From: Phaeobacter sp. A36a-5a
Lineage (GTDB): Bacteria > Pseudomonadota > Alphaproteobacteria > Rhodobacterales > Rhodobacteraceae
Direction: 5' to 3'
Assembly (NCBI RefSeq): GCF_037911135.1
Contig: NZ_JBBLYU010000001.1
Span: 434,001-498,000 of the forward strand
Length of the DNA: 64,000 bases
In this document: piece after piece, positions 25,554 to 36,142 of the stretch
How positions within the stretch are numbered: position 1 is the first letter of the stretch
Layout: every line of letters starts with the position of its first letter
Notes under the pieces: generated by a model
Seen by the model: only the letters and a program-made list of their open reading frames with translations
What the model was told of the DNA's origin: nothing
Databases searched by the model: none
Program-made: the position numbers and the translations under genes

Positions 25554-28154
25554 GTGCAGAAAAATGATCGAGACATGGCTCGTGCCCCACAGGATGAGAC
25601 GCCGGATTTTGTGCTGATCACGCCGGTGGCGCCCATTGCCAATCACACCCATGGCGGGCGGGCGAAATGCCTGCAACGGCTGGTGCGGTTGGATCTGCCG
25701 GTGCCGCGCACCGTGGCGCTGTCGTTTCAGGCGGTGCACGGGATCGCCCAGGGCGAGATGCCCGATATGGCAGCGATTGTTGACGCCTTTCCGTCGGATG
25801 CGCTGCTCTGTGTGCGCCCGTCGTCACAGGATCCCGATTGGGGCGGCCCCGGTGCGATCCTCAATATCGGCATGAATGATGCGCGCTATGTCGACCTTTG
25901 CGACAGTCTTGGGCGCGACGGGGCGGCGGCCTTGTATCTGCGGTTTGTGCAGTCTTATGCGGTGCATGTGGCGCGGCTGGACCCGGATGTCTTTGACGAT
26001 GTGGAGGACGGTGGGCCGGATGCGCTGAGCGAGGTTCTGCACGCCTATGAGGCGGAGACCGATGAGCCGTTTCCACAGGATCCGGCGGAGCAGCTGGCGG
26101 CGGTGTTGCGGTCGATGGCGCGGGCCTGGGAAGGCACCTCGGCCCGACTGTTGCGGCAGGCCAAGGGCGCGCCTGCGGATGCCGGGCTGGGTCTGGTGGT
26201 GCAGGAGATGGTGCCGGGCTTTGGTCAGGGCGAATGCGGTTCGGGTGTGTTGCAGCTGGTCAATACCAAGACTGGTGAGCCGCAGATCACCGGGCGGTAC
26301 CTGAGCCAGAGCCAGGGGCGCGATGCGCTGGGGGCGGGGGCAGAGGCGCTGTATCTGGAGCGTGACCCGCGCGGGCCATCGCTGGAGGAATCGGCGCCCG
26401 AGGCCTTTGCCGATCTGAAATCCCATGCCCGGCTGATGCGACAGCGTCTGCGCGAAGAGATGCAGGTGGAATTCGTGATCGTGAGCGGCGCGGTGCATAT
26501 CCTGGACGGGGTGCGGGTCACCCGGTCGGCACAGGCGGCGGTGCGGATCGCGGTGGCGCTGGCCGAGGATGGCATTATCCCGCGGCAGGAAGCGGTGATG
26601 CGGGTCGACGCGCATATTCTGACCGAGCTGCTGCACCGGCAGGTGGCGCCGGGGGCGACCCGTGATGTGATCGGAAAGGGCATTGCCGCCAGCCCCGGTG
26701 CCGCCACCGGGCGGCTGGTGTTTACCGCTGCGGAGGCGCAGGCCAGTGCGGCGCGCGGTGAGCCCTGCATTCTGGTGCGGCGCGAAACCTCGCCCGAGGA
26801 TGTGCGGGGTATGCACGCGGCGGTCGGGGTGCTGACGGAGCGCGGCGGGATCACCAGCCATGCGGCGGTGATCGGTCGCGGCCTCGGGCTGCCATGTATC
26901 GTCGGGGCCTCTAACCTGAAGTTCCACAGTCGGCGCAAGCAGCTGGTGGCCCAGGGCGACCGGGTGTTCAGCCGTGGCGATATCATCACCATCGACGGCA
27001 GCAGTGGCGAGGTGCTGGCGGGCGAGCCGGAGATGCTGGAGGCGGCGGAGGACGGCGCCTTTCAGACCCTTCTCACCTGGGCCGATGAGGTGCGCGATAT
27101 CGACATCCGCGCCAATGCCGACACGCCGGAGGATGCCGAGACCGCGCGCAAGTTCAACGCGCAGGGGATCGGCCTGTGCCGGACCGAGCATATGTTCTTT
27201 GATCCCGGCCGGTTGACGGTGATGCGGGAGATGATCTTTGCCGAGACCTCGGAGGGGCGGGCTGCGGTGCTGGCGCGGTTGCTGCCGATGCAGCGGGAGG
27301 ATTTCTTTGCGCTGTTTCGCATCATGGAAGGGCTGCCGGTCTGTATTCGGCTGTTCGACCCGCCGCTGCATGAATTCCTGCCGACCTCCAAAACCGGGCA
27401 GCGGGAGCTTTCGGAAGCCTTGGGTATCCCGGTGAGCGATGTGACCCGCCGGGTCGAGGAGATGGAGGAATACAACCCCATGCTGGGCCTGCGCGGCGTG
27501 CGGCTGGGGGTGACGGTTCCGGAAATCTACGACATGCAGGCACGGGCGATTTTCGAGGCCACTCTGGATGCCTCCAAGGAGGGCGATCCGGTGGTGCCGG
27601 AGATCATGATCCCGCTGGTCTCGGCCAAACGTGAGGTGGAGCTGGTGAAGGCGCGCATTGATGCCGTCGCGCTCGCGGTGAAGGCCGAGCGTGGCGAGGA
27701 TTTCACCTATCGTCTGGGGGTCATGGTGGAGACCCCGCGTGCGGCCCTGCGCGCGGGTGAGATTTCGCCGCATACCTCGTTCCTCAGCTTCGGGACCAAC
27801 GACCTTACCCAGATGACCTATGGCATGTCGCGGGACGATGCGGGGCGGTTTATGTCGGCCTATGTCAATCAGGGCGTCTTTCCAGAGGATCCGTTCCACG
27901 TGCTGGATACAGACGGGGTCGGCGAGCTGCTGAAACTGGGGGTTCAGCGGGGCCGTGCAGAGAACCCGCAGATCACGCTGTCGATCTGTGGCGAGCATGG
28001 CGGCAACCCCGAATCGATTGCGTTCTGTCGCGAGGCCGGGTTCGATTACGTCTCCTGTTCCCCGTTTCGGGTGCCCGTTGCACGGCTTGCTGCGGCGCAA
28101 TTGGCGATTTCCAGCCAAACCGGAGATTCACCACGAGAATCTGTAAAATCGTAA
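25554..28154 (+). CDS. Pyruvate, phosphate dikinase-like PEP-utilizing enzyme
   Basis: This 866-aa protein has the PPDK layout: N-terminal ATP-grasp domain (about 1-340), phosphohistidine swivel domain with catalytic His436 (GGITSHAAVIGRGLGLPC), and C-terminal PEP/pyruvate barrel with the catalytic cysteine in ICGEHGGNPES. PPDK interconverts pyruvate + ATP + Pi and PEP + AMP + PPi. The nucleotide domain is divergent: the usual RSGA...SMPGMMDT region reads VRPSSQDPDWGGPGAILNIG, so the phosphate donor could differ. The GTG start has AAAGGAAAGG at good spacing; an ATG seven codons later is the alternative. Confidence 0.85.
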   Translation: MQKNDRDMARAPQDETPDFVLITPVAPIANHTHGGRAKCLQRLVRLDLPVPRTVALSFQAVHGIAQGEMPDMAAIVDAFPSDALLCVRPSSQDPDWGGPGAILNIGMNDARYVDLCDSLGRDGAAALYLRFVQSYAVHVARLDPDVFDDVEDGGPDALSEVLHAYEAETDEPFPQDPAEQLAAVLRSMARAWEGTSARLLRQAKGAPADAGLGLVVQEMVPGFGQGECGSGVLQLVNTKTGEPQITGRYLSQSQGRDALGAGAEALYLERDPRGPSLEESAPEAFADLKSHARLMRQRLREEMQVEFVIVSGAVHILDGVRVTRSAQAAVRIAVALAEDGIIPRQEAVMRVDAHILTELLHRQVAPGATRDVIGKGIAASPGAATGRLVFTAAEAQASAARGEPCILVRRETSPEDVRGMHAAVGVLTERGGITSHAAVIGRGLGLPCIVGASNLKFHSRRKQLVAQGDRVFSRGDIITIDGSSGEVLAGEPEMLEAAEDGAFQTLLTWADEVRDIDIRANADTPEDAETARKFNAQGIGLCRTEHMFFDPGRLTVMREMIFAETSEGRAAVLARLLPMQREDFFALFRIMEGLPVCIRLFDPPLHEFLPTSKTGQRELSEALGIPVSDVTRRVEEMEEYNPMLGLRGVRLGVTVPEIYDMQARAIFEATLDASKEGDPVVPEIMIPLVSAKREVELVKARIDAVALAVKAERGEDFTYRLGVMVETPRAALRAGEISPHTSFLSFGTNDLTQMTYGMSRDDAGRFMSAYVNQGVFPEDPFHVLDTDGVGELLKLGVQRGRAENPQITLSICGEHGGNPESIAFCREAGFDYVSCSPFRVPVARLAAAQLAISSQTGDSPRESVKS

Positions 28155-28325
28155 AGAAAACAAGGGGCTTTCGCAGGGGCAGCAGAAAGCAGCGGATTGG
28201 CGCTTAACCAAGGGGCAGCGGGGTGCGCTGTCCCGTCGCTGGACGTTTGGAGGGATTTCCACTAGGAGGTGCGATCGCGTGACGTTGGGATGGCCGTGCG
28301 CGATCTGTCTAGTGGGGATGCCCTT

Positions 28326-28973
28326 ATGAAGATTCTGACTGTAGCTGCCGTGTTTGCTGCCGCCTTGGCAGCGGCCAAAGATGTATATGCGGATTCCGGT
28401 TTGGACGCGCTGTTCGAACGTGAGCAATCCACCCTGAACGCCGTGCCGACCGGGCGTTTGAACAATTTCTTCAACTTCAACCGCTCGGCCAAGAAGGCCA
28501 AGGCGACCGAAGTGAAATTCACCAAGGCATGGCTGGACACCATTCCGGCCGCCAAGGGGGGCGAGAATTTTGCCTGCCTCGCCGAAGCGCTGTATTTCGA
28601 GGCGCGCGGTGAAACCGTGAAGGGCCAGTTCGCCGTTGCCGAGGTGATTATGAACCGCGTGAAATCCTCGCAGTTCCCTGACAGCCTGTGCGGCGTGATC
28701 AACCAGGGGACCGGGCGCAAGTATCAGTGCCAGTTCACCTACACCTGCGACGGCCATAAGGAAGTGATCCGCGAGAAAACCGCGTTTGAGCGGGTCTCCA
28801 AAGTGGCCCGTCTGGTGATGGATGGGGCGATCACCGGGATCACCGATGGCGCGACCTATTACCATACCACAGCGGTGCGTCCGCGCTGGAGCAAGAGCTT
28901 CACCAAGACCGCGCGGATCGGCGTCCATCTCTTTTACCGCGATGATCGTTTTCGGACTGCGCTCAACAACTAA
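28326..28973 (+). CDS. SleB/CwlJ-type cell wall hydrolase, exported
   Basis: A 215-aa exported protein with a signal peptide (MKILTVAAVFAAALAAAKDV) and a hydrolase_2 (SleB) domain at about residues 85-205. The catalytic-region motif LAEALYFEARGE and VAEVIMNRVKSSQFPDSLC are clear. Relatives cleave peptidoglycan during growth or spore germination; here a housekeeping cell-wall remodelling role is likely. An upstream in-frame ATG 19 codons earlier would disrupt the signal peptide. Confidence 0.9.
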   Translation: MKILTVAAVFAAALAAAKDVYADSGLDALFEREQSTLNAVPTGRLNNFFNFNRSAKKAKATEVKFTKAWLDTIPAAKGGENFACLAEALYFEARGETVKGQFAVAEVIMNRVKSSQFPDSLCGVINQGTGRKYQCQFTYTCDGHKEVIREKTAFERVSKVARLVMDGAITGITDGATYYHTTAVRPRWSKSFTKTARIGVHLFYRDDRFRTALNN

Positions 28974-29124
28974 GGCGTGTCAGGGGGCGGGTGCTTGCCG
29001 TGGTTGAAACCCTGGCAGCGCCGTTTTCGGCCACTGGTATGGCGCATGAAGGCCTGTTATGCGGGCGCGGCATGTTTATGCTGGAACCTCACCGCCAGAT
29101 AGCCAGTTCAGGGGCTCGACCGTC

Positions 29125-30045
29125 ATGTCTTCAGAAATTCGTCTCGCATTTGCGCATCCTTCCGAACGGTCGGAGGCCACTGCAGCGCGCGGACCGCTGG
29201 ATCGGATTTCGCTCAGGGATCACATCGTCGAGGTGGAAATCGGCGCCTTTCAGGCAGAACGCGGAACCACCCAGCGTATCTGCTTCAATGTGGTTGTCGA
29301 AGTTGCGCCGCTGCCTGCGGATCTGGATGATGATGTCGATCGCATCCTGTCGTATGACCGGGTGACAGAGGCGATTGCGCGTGAGCTGTCCGAAGAACGT
29401 CTGAACCTGCTGGAAACCCTGGCGGAGCGCGTGGCCGAGCGGATCCTGCTGGAACCGCAGGCCGTGCGGGCCTTTGTGCGGATTGAGAAACTGGATCGCG
29501 GGCCGGGGGCGCTGGGTGTGGAAATCGTGCGCGCCCGCAATCAGGTCGCGACCGGTGTCGACAGTGAAGAGCGCCCGCATCCGCGGCTGATGTATTTGTC
29601 CAACCGCGCCATCGACAGTGACCACCTGACCGGCTGGATCGACCAGATGCAGTGCCGTAAGCGTCCGTTGATCCTCTGTGTTGGGGCGCATGAGCTGGCC
29701 ACACCGCAGACCGGTCACAAATGGACCCAGCGCCGGATTGATCTGCTGGCGATTGAACAGAACGCCTGGCGGCTCGCGGCAAAGGATGATCGCTGTGTCG
29801 TCGTTTCGACGAGAACGGAGCTGGACTGGGCCATGAAAAACGGGCAGATTTGCGTCTGGGCTCCGTCAAAAATCGTTTTGGATGCGGTAGATGGCCCTTC
29901 GGCGGCGCCCTCTGACGCGGTGGCGCTGGCTGCCTGGTTCGCCGCCACATTCGAGGCCGGCGAGATGATCGTGATTGGCGCCGCACTGCCTGGCAATCCG
30001 GGGGTGCCGCTGCGCGCCGTGGATGTGGAGCAGACCCAACTGTGA
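29125..30045 (+). CDS. folB: Dihydroneopterin aldolase with long C-terminal extension
   Basis: FolB cleaves dihydroneopterin to 6-hydroxymethyl-dihydropterin in folate synthesis. The FolB domain is at about residues 25-145: ISLRDHIVEVEIGAFQAERG with the active-site glutamate, LSYDRVTEAI, and RIEKLDRGPGALGVEI with the conserved lysine. The protein is 306 aa, well over twice the usual 120, with about 155 extra residues (from RPHPRLMYLSNR on) that I do not recognise. The folP start overlaps its stop, so the two folate enzymes are translationally coupled. Confidence 0.9.
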   Translation: MSSEIRLAFAHPSERSEATAARGPLDRISLRDHIVEVEIGAFQAERGTTQRICFNVVVEVAPLPADLDDDVDRILSYDRVTEAIARELSEERLNLLETLAERVAERILLEPQAVRAFVRIEKLDRGPGALGVEIVRARNQVATGVDSEERPHPRLMYLSNRAIDSDHLTGWIDQMQCRKRPLILCVGAHELATPQTGHKWTQRRIDLLAIEQNAWRLAAKDDRCVVVSTRTELDWAMKNGQICVWAPSKIVLDAVDGPSAAPSDAVALAAWFAATFEAGEMIVIGAALPGNPGVPLRAVDVEQTQL

Positions 30046-31037
30046 GTTATTACCGACCGCTGGTACAACACGGGGACAATCGCCCCGAGGGGGCGTTGTC
30101 GCTGATCAGTGGCGGGCTCTGGTTTACCCAGGTGGAAGTGCTGGAGCGCGGCGCGCCACCGCGGCTGATGCCTGCCGGTCTGCTGCCCGAGGATGTGCGC
30201 CACCGGCTGACGGCGCGGCGGGCAACGATTGCCGGGCTGGATATGACGCAGCCGCAGATCATGGGCATCCTGAATGTGACCCCTGACAGTTTCTCGGATG
30301 GCGGGCAGCATGATGAGGTCAGCGCCGCCTGCGCGGCGGCTTTGCAGATGGTTGCCGATGGGGCAAGCATCATCGACGTTGGCGGAGAATCCACCCGCCC
30401 CGGTGCCGCGCTGGTCCCCGAAGATGAGGAGATCCGCCGCACCGCTCCGGTGATTGAAGCGATCCGCGCCCGTTCGCAGGTGCCGATCTCCATTGATACG
30501 CGCAAGGCGGTCGTTCTGGCCGAGGCGCTGGATGCCGGAGCGAGCCTGACCAACGACGTGTCGGGATTTACCTTTGATCCGGCTCTGGCACCCTTGACTG
30601 CGCAGGCCGGGGTTCCTGCTTGTATCATGCACGCCCAGGGCGACCCGGCGACGATGCAGGACGATCCGACCTATGAGAACGTCCTGCTGGATGTCTATGA
30701 TTTCCTGAAGGGGCAGATCGACAGGCTGGAAGATATCGGGGTGGTGCGGGAACAGATCGTGGTTGATCCGGGCATCGGGTTTGGCAAGACGCTGGACCAC
30801 AATCTGACCCTGTTGCGCAATCTCAGCCTGTTCCATGGGTTGGGGTGTCCAATCCTGCTGGGGGTGTCGCGCAAGGGCTTTATCGGCAAGCTGGGCCATG
30901 AGCCGGATGCTGCCGCCCGCGCGCCGGGCTCTATCGCGGTAGGGCTTGCAGCCCTGGCCCAAGGCGTGCAATTCCTGCGGGTGCATGATGTTGCCGAGAC
31001 GGCGCAGGCGGTTCGCCTGTGGCAGGCCGTCCGATAA
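30042..31037 (+). CDS. folP: Dihydropteroate synthase
   Basis: FolP joins 6-hydroxymethyl-dihydropterin pyrophosphate to p-aminobenzoate; it is the sulfonamide target. The 331-aa protein has MGILNVTPDSFSDGG, VGGESTRPGA, and the C-terminal GVSRKGFIGKL motifs. The first 65 residues before the TIM barrel are an N-terminal extension. It starts at GTG overlapping the folB stop by four bases and precedes glmM by 21 bases. Confidence 0.96.
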   Translation: MSYYRPLVQHGDNRPEGALSLISGGLWFTQVEVLERGAPPRLMPAGLLPEDVRHRLTARRATIAGLDMTQPQIMGILNVTPDSFSDGGQHDEVSAACAAALQMVADGASIIDVGGESTRPGAALVPEDEEIRRTAPVIEAIRARSQVPISIDTRKAVVLAEALDAGASLTNDVSGFTFDPALAPLTAQAGVPACIMHAQGDPATMQDDPTYENVLLDVYDFLKGQIDRLEDIGVVREQIVVDPGIGFGKTLDHNLTLLRNLSLFHGLGCPILLGVSRKGFIGKLGHEPDAAARAPGSIAVGLAALAQGVQFLRVHDVAETAQAVRLWQAVR

Positions 31038-31058
31038 GACCCGACCGAAAGGGCTGAT

Positions 31059-32405
31059 ATGCGCAAGTTTTTTGGCACGGATGGCGTGCGTGGCACGGCC
31101 AATATCCATCCTATGACAGCGGACATGGCGCTGCGCATTGGCGCGGCTGTCGGCCGGTATTTCCGCCGCGACGCCTCAGGGGTGCACCGTGTGGTGATTG
31201 GCAAGGACACCCGCCTGTCGGGCTACATGTTCGAAAGCGCACTGACCGCGGGGCTGACGTCGACCGGTATGAATGTGCTGCTGCTTGGCCCGGTGCCGAC
31301 ACCGGCGGTGGGGCTGATGACGCGCTCGATGCGCGCCGATCTTGGCGTGATGATCTCGGCCAGCCACAATCCGGCGGCGGATAATGGGATCAAGTTCTTT
31401 GGACCGGATGGTTTCAAACTGTCCGATACCGTCGAAATGGAACTGGAAGCTCTGATCGAGGCCGGTGTCGAACCCGCGCAGGCGCAGAATATCGGGCGTG
31501 CGAAACGGATTGATGACGCGCGGTTCCGCTACGGTGAGCGGGTCAAAAGCTCGCTGCCCCGCGATATCCGGCTGGACGGGCTGAAGGTGGTGATTGATTG
31601 CGCCAATGGGGCTGCCCACCGGGCTGCGCCGGAAATCCTGTGGGAGCTGGGCGCCGATGTGATACCGGTGGGTGTTTCACCCGATGGCACCAATATCAAC
31701 CGCGATTGTGGCTCTACTCATCCGGGGACCGCGGCGGAGACCGTTGTGGCCCATGGCGCCCATGTGGGGATCTGTCTTGACGGGGATGCCGACCGGGTGA
31801 TCCTGATCGACGAGACCGGAAAAGTGGCGGATGGCGATCAGCTGATGGCGCTGCTGGCGACCCGCTGGGCCGAGGATGACCTGCTGTCCGGCAAGGCTCT
31901 GGTGGCGACGGTGATGTCCAATCTGGGGCTTGAGCGGCACCTCGAAGCGCGCGGGATCGGGCTTGAGCGGACGGCAGTTGGTGATCGTTATGTCGTGGAA
32001 CGGATGCGCGAAGGCGGCTTCAACCTCGGCGGCGAGCAGTCCGGCCATATTGTCATGTCAGATTACGCGACCACCGGCGACGGGCTGATGGCAGGGCTGC
32101 ATTTTCTTGCGGAGATGATCCGCTCCGACAGCCCGGCGTCGCAGCTGGCGCAGCAGTTCACCCCGGTGCCGCAGCTGCTGAAGAATGTCCGATTTGCCGC
32201 CGGGCAGACACCGCTGGAAACAGATCAGGTGCAGAGCGCGATCCAGATCGCCGAAGCCTCTCTTGCGCGGCAGGGACGTCTGCTGATCCGCAAGTCAGGC
32301 ACCGAACCGCTGGTTAGGGTCATGGCCGAATGCGAAGATGCTGCCGTGCTGAGAGAGGCAGTGAATAGCGTGGTTGCTGCGGTTGAGGCGGCTGTGGCTG
32401 AATAG
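31059..32405 (+). CDS. glmM: Phosphoglucosamine mutase
   Basis: GlmM converts glucosamine-6-phosphate to glucosamine-1-phosphate for UDP-GlcNAc synthesis. The 448-aa protein starts [15 protein letters not shown]; the phosphoserine is Ser102 in [12 protein letters not shown], the metal loop is DGDADR, and the sugar loop is GGEQSGH. Length and motifs are standard. The folP-glmM order is conserved widely in bacteria. Two hairpins lie downstream. Confidence 0.97.
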   Translation: MRKFFGTDGVRGTANIHPMTADMALRIGAAVGRYFRRDASGVHRVVIGKDTRLSGYMFESALTAGLTSTGMNVLLLGPVPTPAVGLMTRSMRADLGVMISASHNPAADNGIKFFGPDGFKLSDTVEMELEALIEAGVEPAQAQNIGRAKRIDDARFRYGERVKSSLPRDIRLDGLKVVIDCANGAAHRAAPEILWELGADVIPVGVSPDGTNINRDCGSTHPGTAAETVVAHGAHVGICLDGDADRVILIDETGKVADGDQLMALLATRWAEDDLLSGKALVATVMSNLGLERHLEARGIGLERTAVGDRYVVERMREGGFNLGGEQSGHIVMSDYATTGDGLMAGLHFLAEMIRSDSPASQLAQQFTPVPQLLKNVRFAAGQTPLETDQVQSAIQIAEASLARQGRLLIRKSGTEPLVRVMAECEDAAVLREAVNSVVAAVEAAVAE

Positions 32406-32483
32406 TCCGGTCGTCGGATATGCCCTGTGACAGGGCATGTGACATTACAGGGCTTGTGACAGGCCGATGGACAGCTGAGATGG

Positions 32484-32514
32484 ACCCGCTACCCGTGACC
32501 GGGTGGCGGGTTTT
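32484..32514 (+). terminator. Rho-independent terminator after glmM
   Basis: A 12-bp stem with one wobble (ACCCGCTACCCG with CGGGTGGCGGGT, loop TGAC trimmed to 4) ends in TTTTGC. A smaller 8-bp hairpin (ATGCCCTG/CAGGGCAT) is at 32420-32438. The main stem can also serve the convergent transporter gene. Confidence 0.8.
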
Positions 32515-32522
32515 GCTTTGTC

Positions 32523-33440
32523 TCAGGGTCGCAGCTTGCGCGGGGAGCCAAACAATCGCCGCAACGCACCGAACTGGCTGATGCCCAGACCGCCGAGGAT
32601 CAGGGTCATCGCCAGCAGCATGGAGGGCGGAAGTTCCTCGCCCAGAAATATGGCCCCCAGAACCACCGCCCAGACCGGAACCTGATAGTTGGTCAGTGTC
32701 ATGAAGGTGGGGCCTGCTTCACGAACGACAATGACCCGCAGCAGATTGGCAGCGGCGGTGGGGATCAGGCCCAGAACCGCTGCAATGCCCAGGGTTTGCA
32801 TGTCCGGGATCACCGGTGGTCCCTCCAGCAGCCAGGCCGCAGGCAGGGTCACGGCAGAACCGATGATGAGCAGGATGGCGGCCAGCCCCAGCGGATCCAC
32901 TGGCGGCAGGCGCCGGGTCAGGATGGAGCTGACCGAATAGCAGGCGGCGGCGGACAGGCAGGCGGCCCGGCCATAGCCCTCCAATGCGGCGCCGGTGCTC
33001 TGAAACGCCTTGCTGCCGATAAGGACCGCGACCCCGACAAAGCCGATGGAAAACCCGATCAGGCGGCGCAGGGTCATCTGCTCTCCCGGCACAAAGACAT
33101 GCGCCAAGGGCAGCACCATCAGCGGAATCGCCGCCATGCTGACGCCGGTAAATCCGGAGGAGACATGCTGCTGGCCCCATGAAATCAGCATGAAGGGCAG
33201 CGCGGTGCTGAGGACGCCGATGATCACCAGCGATGGCCAGTTGGTCTCATCCTTGAACAGCCTGAACCCGCGCAGACCCCAGATCGCGGTCAGCAGCAAA
33301 GCTGCAAACCCGATGCGACTGGCCGCGAGCCAGAACGGCGTCGTGCCCGTCAGGGCCAGCTTGATCAGCAGGAATGTCCCACCCCAGACAAAGCCCAGGG
33401 TGGCGATCATCAGCCAGTAGCGCGGGGCGATATCGGGCAT
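32523..33440 (-). CDS. DMT superfamily (EamA) transporter, copy A
   Basis: A 305-aa protein with about ten hydrophobic helices in two EamA repeats, typical of drug/metabolite exporters such as RhaT/YdcZ relatives. The motifs GFVWGGTFLLIKLAL at the N-terminus and TNYQVPVWAVVLGAIFLGEE in the second repeat are diagnostic. It is followed on the same strand (upstream) by a paralogous gene at 33534, indicating a tandem duplication. The substrate is unknown. Confidence 0.9.
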   Translation of the reverse strand: MPDIAPRYWLMIATLGFVWGGTFLLIKLALTGTTPFWLAASRIGFAALLLTAIWGLRGFRLFKDETNWPSLVIIGVLSTALPFMLISWGQQHVSSGFTGVSMAAIPLMVLPLAHVFVPGEQMTLRRLIGFSIGFVGVAVLIGSKAFQSTGAALEGYGRAACLSAAACYSVSSILTRRLPPVDPLGLAAILLIIGSAVTLPAAWLLEGPPVIPDMQTLGIAAVLGLIPTAAANLLRVIVVREAGPTFMTLTNYQVPVWAVVLGAIFLGEELPPSMLLAMTLILGGLGISQFGALRRLFGSPRKLRP

Positions 33441-33533
33441 CGCGATCTCCCTTTGTGGTGTCGCGCGACAAGACCCCGACGGAGTGGCCGGGTCAATCGC
33501 AATTGCTTTGTCCGCTATCGAACGATTTGCGGT

Positions 33534-34442
33534 TCAGGCCATGCGCGGGCGGCGGCTGCGGCTGAGGAGCAGGCCGCCGAGGATCAGCGCCAGCGCGGCA
33601 AACAGCTGCGGTGGCAGGGTTTCCCCCAGCAGCGCCGCACCAAAGATCACCGACCAGACCGGCACCTGATAGTTCACGGTGGACAGGAAGGCCGGGCCTG
33701 CGCTGCGGGCGACCTGCACCAGCAGCACTTGGGCGAGCGCGGTGGGCAAGAGGCCAAGGTAGATCACGGCGCGCAGTGGCAGGGGGGCGGGCAGCTCTGG
33801 CAGCCCTTCGGCCCAAAGCGCGGCCGGCACCATCATTGTGGCTCCGCACAGGAGGGTTGCTGCCGAGAGCGAGAGCATATTCACCTGTGGGCAGAGCCGG
33901 GTGATGATCGCACCGATGGCATAACAGAGCGAGGCCCCAAGGCAGGCGAGGCGGGCCAGCGATTCATAATCCGTTCCGGCAGAGCGGAGGGCGTCGACCC
34001 CGATCAGCACCACCACACCGGCAAAGCCGATCAGGAAGCTGATGCTGCGGCGCAGGGTCATATGTTCGCCCGGCACCAGAAAATGCGCCAGCGGCAGCAC
34101 AAACAGCGGCACCACCGCCATGCAGACCCCGGCAAAGCCGCTGGCCACAAAAGTCTGCCCCCAGCTAAGCAGGGTGAAGGGCAGCGCATTGGTAAAGAGC
34201 CCCATGCCAGCCGCGCAGGCCCAGATGATGCGGCCGTCGCGGTTGCGCAGGGTGGGCAGGCCGATTCCCATGGCGTAGACAGCCGCCAGCAGACAGGCTG
34301 CACCGATGGAGATCCTGAGCGCGGCAATGGTCAGCGGCGCAAAGCCCCTGAGCGCCAGTGATACCGCCATGAAGGAGGCGCCCCAGATCACACCTAGGAA
34401 CAACAGCTTGGCCCAATTGGCGGCACCGGGGGAGTCTGGCAT
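33534..34442 (-). CDS. DMT superfamily (EamA) transporter, copy B
   Basis: A 302-aa EamA transporter with ten predicted helices, paralogous to the neighbouring gene: both share GVIWGASF/GFVWGGTF-type openings, a FTLLSWGQTFVASGFAGVCM-like helix, and NYQVPVWSVIFGAALLGE. The pair is oriented head-to-tail on the minus strand with 93 bases between them. Export of an amino acid or similar metabolite is possible, but not shown by sequence. Confidence 0.9.
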   Translation of the reverse strand: MPDSPGAANWAKLLFLGVIWGASFMAVSLALRGFAPLTIAALRISIGAACLLAAVYAMGIGLPTLRNRDGRIIWACAAGMGLFTNALPFTLLSWGQTFVASGFAGVCMAVVPLFVLPLAHFLVPGEHMTLRRSISFLIGFAGVVVLIGVDALRSAGTDYESLARLACLGASLCYAIGAIITRLCPQVNMLSLSAATLLCGATMMVPAALWAEGLPELPAPLPLRAVIYLGLLPTALAQVLLVQVARSAGPAFLSTVNYQVPVWSVIFGAALLGETLPPQLFAALALILGGLLLSRSRRPRMA

Positions 34443-34465
34443 CGGATCACCTCAGTGAAATAAAT

Positions 34466-34496
34466 GAAAAAGGGCGCCCCAAACAGGAGCGCCCCG
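34466..34496 (-). terminator. Rho-independent terminator for ilvC
   Basis: On the minus strand GGGCGC pairs with GCGCCC, followed by TTTTTCATTT. It lies about 40 bases past the ilvC stop. Confidence 0.65.
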
Positions 34497-34531
34497 GAGA
34501 GCTAGGGTGTGCGAGCAGTCTCGCGGGCGCC

Positions 34532-35649
<1,118 letters not shown>

Positions 35650-35677
35650 ATGGTCATTCGTGTACTATGCAATTATG

Positions 35678-36142
35678 ATGAAAATCATGCTTGATGACTT
35701 GGACCGACGCATACTTCGCCATCTTCAGGCGGATCCAGAACAATCGCTGCCTGATCTGGGGGATCGCCTTGGCCTCACCGCCTCGCGCCTGTCGCGGCGG
35801 CTGGAGAAGCTGCGCGAGACCGGCGTGATCCTTGGGCAGCGGGCGGTGATCGACTGGCGTGCGCTTGGCTATGAGGTGGAGGTTTCGCTGCGGATCACGC
35901 TGGACAAGACCAATCCCCGCGCCTTTGATGAATTCATCCCCGCCGCGCGTGAGATCCCGGAGGTGCTGGAAATCCAGACCTTCCTCGGCCAGGTCGATGT
36001 ACGGCTCTCGGTGATTGCGCGGGACATGGCACATTATCAGGGGATTTACCGCAGCCAGATCCTGATCCTGCCGCATATCACCGACATCGAGGCGCTGATG
36101 CATGTGGCACGCATCAAATCGGACGAGGCGCTGCCGATATGA
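35678..36142 (+). CDS. Lrp/AsnC family transcriptional regulator, first copy
   Basis: An Lrp/AsnC regulator of about 154 aa. The N-terminal helix-turn-helix is at DDLDRRILRHLQADPEQSLP to LGLTASRLSRRLEKLRETGV, and the C-terminal RAM effector domain includes VDVRLSVIARDMAHYQGIYR. Several ATGs are clustered at the start and none has a good Shine-Dalgarno, so the start is uncertain by a few codons. It is divergent from ilvC and overlaps the second Lrp gene by four bases. Confidence 0.9.
   Translation: MKIMLDDLDRRILRHLQADPEQSLPDLGDRLGLTASRLSRRLEKLRETGVILGQRAVIDWRALGYEVEVSLRITLDKTNPRAFDEFIPAAREIPEVLEIQTFLGQVDVRLSVIARDMAHYQGIYRSQILILPHITDIEALMHVARIKSDEALPI

Noticed and set aside
23278-25590. 770-codon minus-strand frame opposite glyS
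   Set aside because: Shadow of glyS, with no recognisable domain and unlikely composition.
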